Source: Chloroflexota bacterium
GTDB taxonomy: Bacteria; Chloroflexota; UBA11872; UBA12225; JAJDUF01
DNA: 64,000 bases
Direction: 5' to 3'
Assembly: GCA_022826725.1 (NCBI GenBank)
Contig: JAJDUF010000011.1
Coordinates: forward strand, 62,001 to 126,000
The notes beneath the pieces were generated by a model. The model did no database searches and had not been told where the DNA came from. It was given only the letters and a program-made list of their open reading frames with translations. Made by a program: the position numbers and the translations under genes. Shown in pieces: positions 59,801-64,000 of this stretch; position 1 is the first letter of the stretch; each line of letters opens with the position of its first letter.

Positions 59801-62564
59801 CGGGATTAAACCCTAATCTTAGGAACTCTTGCTTCACTTTGTCTCTTATGACAGTGAGGGGCACACGGCCGGGATAGTCGTTCATCATGCCCAAGAGTAC
59901 ATCCCGCGCAGCGGAGTCGTTGCTTGAGCCACCCAAGATCCACAGGAGTAGCTCACTGTTGAGTCGAGGGTCGAACTGTGAATCCAAGTCCCGGTCTTGT
60001 GTTCCTTTGGCCCCCGAGAGCGCCTCTCCAAGTTTCTCGTTTACCGAAAGCAACCTGTCAATCCCGCCAGCCAAATCCGTGGCAGACCTTAGCGCGGCCT
60101 CAAAGGAGTCCCAGTATTCATCCAAAGCCTTGAGCAGCAGTATCCGCACCATATCTCGGTAATGGTCCTGCTCCATACCCGAGGCAAGCTTGGCGGCGTC
60201 TTGCCTGCTATCCGTAAAAATGAGTAGCTTGCGTGCGGGCTTACCGTTCTGCTTTAAGGGCATCTCTCTGGCCAAGGCGCCTGCGACAACTTGGCAAGCC
60301 TTTTGAAACCCGGTTCGATGCGGACGCAACGGAGTATCGTATTGGCGTCTCCGGTAGTCCGCATCGCAGCGCGGGCATTTGGGAGGAAGAGCGTCCTGTT
60401 GGTCAGCGTCTTGGCCTTGTATAGAATAGACCCACCCATCTATTTGGCCAGGCCTAGATGAAGTCGAACTACGAATGAGTCGGCCGGACTTGACATTGAG
60501 TTTGGCGCGCTCCCACCTCCGGTGAATTCTGTTGTGGGAGAACTCCATGTCTTCCGGCTCTCCATTCGGTTCGTCCTTGCCCAGTGGCCAGAACACCGCG
60601 TACTGGCCGTATCTTTGGTCACCCGAGACCCAGTTAGGCATATCCTCGACGTTAGGCCGGTCCGCCGCGAGAATCTCAACCGCATGGCCAGGCAAGTCAG
60701 CTTTGCCCCGGTAGCCGCCGAGCAAGATGTCGCCACACACTTCACATACGAGCAAGTCCAGTACCCGTCCGCTGCACAAGCAGGTAATACGATGCTGGGT
60801 ATGCAGAGCGCCGACGGGACCAACAGCCCCTGAAGAACCACCACCAGCCTCCAATGTCTCCCGATGCATTTTCTCATCGCAGTCCGGGTTGGCACACACC
60901 CACATACTCTGGACATTGTGAAAAAAGAAGTGTCCACGCACCGGCTGGGGCGACGTGCCGTCTGAATCCTTACGGCTCATTCCCAGAGCCAACAGCAGGC
61001 CACGCATGGCGTCCGAGACGGCCTTGTCGGTTCCTTGTTGCCCGAAGAGCACGCTGTCCAATTTGGAAACCTTGGTTGCGCGAATTTGGCCGCTTCCGCC
61101 GGCGACTACACAAGCATCGCGGATAGCTTCATCAGCCTTGACCTTCAACAGTGCTGCTCCCAATTCGTGCGCCGATTCAACCCCTCCCTCATGCACATGT
61201 CCCAAGGACGCAGCGAGTTCTGACATCGCCCTATCCATGCCGCTATTCTCTTCGGCCGTCGGCGGCTGCATGGGTTTCGACACCTTGGGCTGGGCCTTCT
61301 GAGCGAACGCCTCGAAAGCACCTTGGAATCGGCCCATTAGCTTGTGGGAATTAGCCTTGGGAGGCTCTTGGTCCTCTGATACGATCTCGAAATTGTCCCG
61401 CCCGAAGAACTCGCGCAGGAATTTCCGGGATGCCGCAGTGTCGGTAACACTAGCCGACGTCGCCAGCAAGACCAGTTGGTCGGAATCGGCGGACAGCCCC
61501 AAACGGTCCAGTAACAAGCGCAGAATGTAGGCGACTTCGGTACCCGGCGTTCCCCGGTAGGAATGAAGCTCATCAACGATCAGGAAGAACTTGTTGGCTT
61601 GGTCGGACCTGAGCCAAGCCCTGGTCCGTTCGAACATCGCCGCTTCCACCTGCCGCATCAACATGATGTTCAGCATGTGGTAGTTGGTGATGAGAATGTC
61701 GGGCGGGGTTTCTTGCATATCCCAGCGCGACCACATCTCGCCGCCGTCGATGTTTGGGAAGTAGTAGCGCACATCGGGAGGCAGGTCGTCATCTGCCCTG
61801 ACGATAGCACTCTCCTCAGCCATCTGCTTCAGCCGCTCTCTGAGTCTCCTGACAGCAGACTCATTACCTGGGACGCCGGAAACTGGGGTAACTCCGGTGT
61901 ATCGCCCAAAGTTCACTCGGTTCCCGCCCCGCTCGACATCAAGCCATCGCAAAACGGTGTCAGAGTCTAAGGTTTGCCGCAGTCGCCGGAGCTGGTCTTC
62001 AACCAGCGCGTTCAGCGGGTATAGCACCATGGCCCGAACGGCGTGCAACCCTTGGGCATTCCGTTTCGTATGACCCCACTGGCTTTGCCACTCGGACACG
62101 TCATCCTCCCACCACTTTCTGTTGGCGGGAGGAGGCGAGTTGTCAGGCCAGCCGGCGGACTCTCTAGCCAACTCGGCCAACACCGGCAGCAGGAAACACT
62201 CGGTCTTACCGGAACCTGTACCCGTCGTGACCACCAGGTCCTTCTTGTCTCGCAGTACGGTCCTGACACTTTCCCACTGGTGCTTCCACAGCCGAACACC
62301 CGGATTTCCCAGCAAGCCCTGCGCCAGGCTCGGCAGGTCGCGGTATTCCCGAGGAAGTTGGGTACTGGCCTCGGCTAGTGTCAGGTTTGATGAAGGGTAC
62401 ACTGGCGTCGGCTCCAACAACGGCGGCTGCGACAGCGTGTCCGATGCCGCATATAGAGCCCGTCTCTCCTCGGCCATGTTGGAGTAGCGCAGAGGGAAAG
62501 CACTTTCGATGTACTTCCGATAGACTGCGGTCAAGCGTTCGTAGGCACCAACAAGATCCTGCAT
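56880..62564 (-). CDS. Very large DUF1998-type superfamily 2 helicase (DruE-like)
   Basis: A 1,894-aa helicase. The N-terminal half has LWKHQWESV (Q-like motif), VVTTGTGSGKTECFLLPVL (Walker A, about 111-129), MVLYPLNALVEDQL, ILITNYHMLNIML, FLIVDELHSYRGTPG (DELH) and LLATSASV. The second RecA domain has LLSVTTTMEAGVDIG and NYQQRVGRAGRRG. Several zinc-type cysteine pairs occur (CVCG, CPRCDADY, CPDC). The C-terminus carries a DUF1998-like CDTSCNRCLRDFYNLSYHGLLDW. Size and order fit the DruE helicase of Druantia and, less well, a fused DrmA/DrmB of DISARM. It starts three bases after its partner gene and is more AT-rich than the element core. Confidence 0.85.
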   Translation of the reverse strand: MQDLVGAYERLTAVYRKYIESAFPLRYSNMAEERRALYAASDTLSQPPLLEPTPVYPSSNLTLAEASTQLPREYRDLPSLAQGLLGNPGVRLWKHQWESVRTVLRDKKDLVVTTGTGSGKTECFLLPVLAELARESAGWPDNSPPPANRKWWEDDVSEWQSQWGHTKRNAQGLHAVRAMVLYPLNALVEDQLRRLRQTLDSDTVLRWLDVERGGNRVNFGRYTGVTPVSGVPGNESAVRRLRERLKQMAEESAIVRADDDLPPDVRYYFPNIDGGEMWSRWDMQETPPDILITNYHMLNIMLMRQVEAAMFERTRAWLRSDQANKFFLIVDELHSYRGTPGTEVAYILRLLLDRLGLSADSDQLVLLATSASVTDTAASRKFLREFFGRDNFEIVSEDQEPPKANSHKLMGRFQGAFEAFAQKAQPKVSKPMQPPTAEENSGMDRAMSELAASLGHVHEGGVESAHELGAALLKVKADEAIRDACVVAGGSGQIRATKVSKLDSVLFGQQGTDKAVSDAMRGLLLALGMSRKDSDGTSPQPVRGHFFFHNVQSMWVCANPDCDEKMHRETLEAGGGSSGAVGPVGALHTQHRITCLCSGRVLDLLVCEVCGDILLGGYRGKADLPGHAVEILAADRPNVEDMPNWVSGDQRYGQYAVFWPLGKDEPNGEPEDMEFSHNRIHRRWERAKLNVKSGRLIRSSTSSRPGQIDGWVYSIQGQDADQQDALPPKCPRCDADYRRRQYDTPLRPHRTGFQKACQVVAGALAREMPLKQNGKPARKLLIFTDSRQDAAKLASGMEQDHYRDMVRILLLKALDEYWDSFEAALRSATDLAGGIDRLLSVNEKLGEALSGAKGTQDRDLDSQFDPRLNSELLLWILGGSSNDSAARDVLLGMMNDYPGRVPLTVIRDKVKQEFLRLGFNPGGNSHKLSEYLVDGITYSWHECYTWTESTPKEKSQLPPQARRLLGMIDDSLTSELMFTLFQHATRTLESLGAGWATFKPPEETDDGVVNAVESIIRQMGVRRRYPGQAHFFGGDAIPQAGVDLPRNIRSFLDAASISKEQLIATLRNSNVGTLDGNTLGISPTDLYIIKGPQKNTQGQCKGWRCPRCSAFYLHRTGRISVCPDCTDVELEPGTTRESFDYYVYLAEESGPGFRLHCEELTGQTDDGDRHRRQRWFQEVFIGEEQNSERVDGVDLLSVTTTMEAGVDIGDLEAVMMANMPPRRFNYQQRVGRAGRRGAGVSLAVTFCRGRSHDDYYYQRPEQITGDPPPAPYVDVTSDTILKRVFVKELLRLAFVQLGAGGGDRFRDSVHGEFGPVADWANRVEEIRDWLNSPRNEGTIQAVLDALRLGTIWANGDGDTFCRKMIAYAKGPLIDEISSIANGASYHQEALSERLAHAGLLPMFGFPTDSRLLYTDVPRRASPWPPEHGTIDRDLSIAISQFAPGSQTVKDKTLHNACGVTEFYPRGNRVCTDSGFVPPLPGANPTSLHMCPDCQSVQFVVSGTEGYSCQVCNLPQVDPPLDAREPKGFFTDFTPEDYHGVFEWTPSSTVPTLAWDSGEANEQHLGNCGVSAFSGDILSVNDNGGQGGFEFQRASISGRQEWSEAYAVDPGPGRNSRVSVSGEVRKIALLSRRKTDVLLTGLQSWPVGVFADPLSAVGRAAWYSFAFFLRSSAAALMDVDTLEFNAGFRPFRERGERVVGQAFLSDTLQNGAGYCWWLGQPENFERLLREGDVGKTGSLVKIWAGGPHGEECDTSCNRCLRDFYNLSYHGLLDWRLSAEMARLALAPNAVLDLTSSWGLQDNPWQSLCRGSNAPVPVLLENLGYGEAAEIDCLQVYKHKGFNRVSIVRHPLWTDDHPIYRTVAMEAAQRFRGCKIDAVSPFEVIRHPASVLSQNE

Positions 62565-62567
62565 GGT

Positions 62568-63887
62568 CTATTTCTCCAAGAGATCGACGTTCAGTTTACG
62601 GCACAGTGTCCGGGCCAGGTCCAATGGTATGCGGGGATAGCTCAACCATTCGGGGTTAGCAGTCCGCCCAGGAAGTAGCCCAGAAGCCAGCGTCAACGCC
62701 CGCTCGTAAAGTAACGGCCAGCGCTGCGACGCCGGAATGAGGAGTTCTCCGGAATCCGAATCGTGGATCGCCTCCACCTTCTCTTGGTCCGCCTCCAGTG
62801 CGAGGAAGCGTAGGCCGTACCAGTCGCCACGCAACCATCGGTTGAACGGCTCGTCGAAGAACAGGGTCATGGTCCGGCTGGAACCGTCACCATCGCGGCC
62901 TAGCCGGTACATTCCCAGCTCACCGTGCCAGATGCCGTTCTGTTCGTAAAGAGTGTCGCAGGCCTGGAACCCACCTTGTCGCTGCCACCTTTTGACGTCG
63001 TAAGCCGCGATGGGCAGCTTGGGGATGGAGTGCAGCGAGTCCTTCCATCCATTCAGGTCTGGTAATAGGTGAGCCAACTGGATCGAAGTTGACCCGGCTT
63101 CGACAACCCCGAGATCGGCGCCGCCGTTAGTGTCCCGGGGAAGGCTAGACCCCAACGCAATCCGTGGCGGCCCCGGATAGTGGGTCTGGCGTTTCTCGTT
63201 CAGCGACCACCGCTCTTCGAAAACTCGAATCAGCGATTCCGTGCGCTGCCCAGTCAGGAAACCGCTTGCGGGGTCATCGGGAAACCGCACCAGGGCGGCC
63301 GGAGAAGCTGCCCACCGTGAACCATCGCTGGAACGGTCGATGTGGCCGAGGAGATTGAACCGCCGGAATACCGAGCGGGCCTCCTGCCTATCATCAGCTA
63401 CCCTAAGGATCGCGCACGCCTGTGCGAACGCTTCCCAAGTGCCCTCGCCGCGGGCCGAAACCCAGTGCAGCAATCGCTCGGAACGGGCACATACTTCGGG
63501 AGAGGCCTCCTGTGGCTGCCAGGCATCGGATTGCTCGAACGGGTCGCCGGGATCTGCATATTCCAGCCGCCTGTATTGCAGCGAGTTAAAGCCGTGTATC
63601 CGAATGTCCTGCCGCTGCACCATACCCTTTATCTGGCCCGGCTTCAGTGGATACTCCTCGTCAAACCTGATGCCCAGGCGTTGAAGGATCCTCCCCAAGC
63701 CACCGGGAATTCGGGGACTCTCGTCATCTACTCCCAAGAATACGTAGAACTGTCCCCGGGCATTTTTCTCTAGTTTTACCAGCGGTATCCGCGCAGCCAG
63801 TTCCGCATTCACCACGGTTGTGGTGATTTTCCGGAGAACGTCTTGGGGGGACCCGACTGCTCTAGCGTAAAAGTACTTTCTCTCCAC
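62568..63887 (-). CDS. Unknown 439-aa partner of the DruE-like helicase
   Basis: A 439-aa protein with no family I can name. The N-terminal 60 residues (YFYARAVGSPQDVLRKITTTVVNAELAARIPLV) form an alpha/beta segment. A middle region (about 135-200, LLHWVSARGEGTWEAFAQACAILRV...FRRFNLLGHIDRSSDGSRWAASPAALV) resembles a winged-helix domain with a following W-A-A-S-P strand. The C-terminal half is alpha/beta with FFDEPFNRWLRGDWYGLRFLALE. It starts at GTG with GGGAGGGGG upstream and ends three bases before the helicase start, so the two are one operon and likely act together. Known DruA-DruH proteins were not recognised in it. Confidence 0.7.
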   Translation of the reverse strand: MERKYFYARAVGSPQDVLRKITTTVVNAELAARIPLVKLEKNARGQFYVFLGVDDESPRIPGGLGRILQRLGIRFDEEYPLKPGQIKGMVQRQDIRIHGFNSLQYRRLEYADPGDPFEQSDAWQPQEASPEVCARSERLLHWVSARGEGTWEAFAQACAILRVADDRQEARSVFRRFNLLGHIDRSSDGSRWAASPAALVRFPDDPASGFLTGQRTESLIRVFEERWSLNEKRQTHYPGPPRIALGSSLPRDTNGGADLGVVEAGSTSIQLAHLLPDLNGWKDSLHSIPKLPIAAYDVKRWQRQGGFQACDTLYEQNGIWHGELGMYRLGRDGDGSSRTMTLFFDEPFNRWLRGDWYGLRFLALEADQEKVEAIHDSDSGELLIPASQRWPLLYERALTLASGLLPGRTANPEWLSYPRIPLDLARTLCRKLNVDLLEK

Positions 63888-64000
63888 ATTCAGCCCCCTC
63901 CCTGGCCAGAGAAGTTACCATTATTCAGGACACTACCACGCAAGATGTAATCACCGATCGGTGTACCAAAGGTCTCTGTAGGATTGGAAGGCTCCAATGA
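63888..64000. other. Upstream end of window
   Basis: The 113 bases before the defence operon contain its ribosome site. Nothing else was identified; the promoter may lie here or beyond the window. Confidence 0.4.

Larger units (their letters stand above)
39280..64000. mobile_element. Integrated plasmid-like element (ICE/IME), incomplete at right
   Basis: From 39,280 on, the window changes from housekeeping genes to a serine integrase, a ribbon-helix-helix regulator, defence genes, and a plasmid-type primase, Rad52, RadC, methyltransferase and SNF2 helicase module. GC content is strikingly higher in the core (about 47,285-56,494) and lower in the flanking defence genes. No relaxase, type IV secretion or capsid gene is visible in the window. 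The right end is not reached. Confidence 0.75.

Overview
This is a 64 kb, high-GC window. The genes suggest a Chloroflexota chromosome, probably of the Thermomicrobia/Sphaerobacter type: an abbreviated division and cell-wall cluster, a UPF0182 membrane protein, a RemA-like DUF370 protein, many purine-rich GTG/ATG starts and dispersed G/C-rich palindromes. This placement is inferred from gene content only.

Host chromosome (about 1-38,930). The minus strand at 1-7,335 carries a compact dcw cluster (rsmH, ftsL-like, ftsI, ftsW, murG, murC and the first codons of a probable murB). It is preceded by a zinc-ribbon coiled-coil protein and der. Next come a leaderless small membrane protein, a DksA/TraR-type regulator, an SPL-type radical SAM protein, a lytic transglycosylase, an alpha/beta hydrolase next to gltX, the redox repressor rex, a UPF0173 hydrolase, tRNA-Pro(CGG), a zincin-like metallopeptidase, UPF0182, a SHOCT/DUF4097 surface-type protein and a cytidylate kinase-like protein. 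recA follows, with a palindromic operator over its promoter, and then an unusual TatA protein that ends in a UPF0175 domain. The chromosomal part ends with a TIM-barrel isomerase, CPBP protease, Wzz-like protein, Tat-exported L,D-transpeptidase, Gfo/Idh/MocA oxidoreductase, RemA-like protein, penicillin acylase and an AT-richer membrane glycosyltransferase.

Integrated mobile element (about 38,930 to beyond 64,000). A large serine recombinase overlaps a ribbon-helix-helix gene at the left end. A restriction-nuclease-NACHT (STAND) defence protein of about 1,740 aa follows, flanked by two diverged copies of a hairpin-rich 88-nt repeat. A very GC-rich plus-strand module then encodes an HTH/coiled-coil protein, CHC2-TOPRIM primase, Rad52-like annealing protein, RadC/JAB protein, an unknown protein, a DUF6094-type adenine methyltransferase and an SNF2-like helicase. 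This looks like the replication and recombination core of a plasmid or ICE. The methyltransferase gene is interrupted exactly after its NPPYD catalytic motif by a 680-nt group II intron that encodes no protein; its splice junctions restore the frame. The right end holds a solitary type I-E-like CRISPR repeat and a two-gene minus-strand operon: an unknown 439-aa protein and a DUF1998-type helicase of about 1,890 aa (DruE-like), a probable anti-phage system.

The most interesting items are the ORF-less intron, the helicase operon with an unrecognised partner, the nuclease-NACHT protein, the TatA-UPF0175 fusion and the solitary CRISPR-like repeat.
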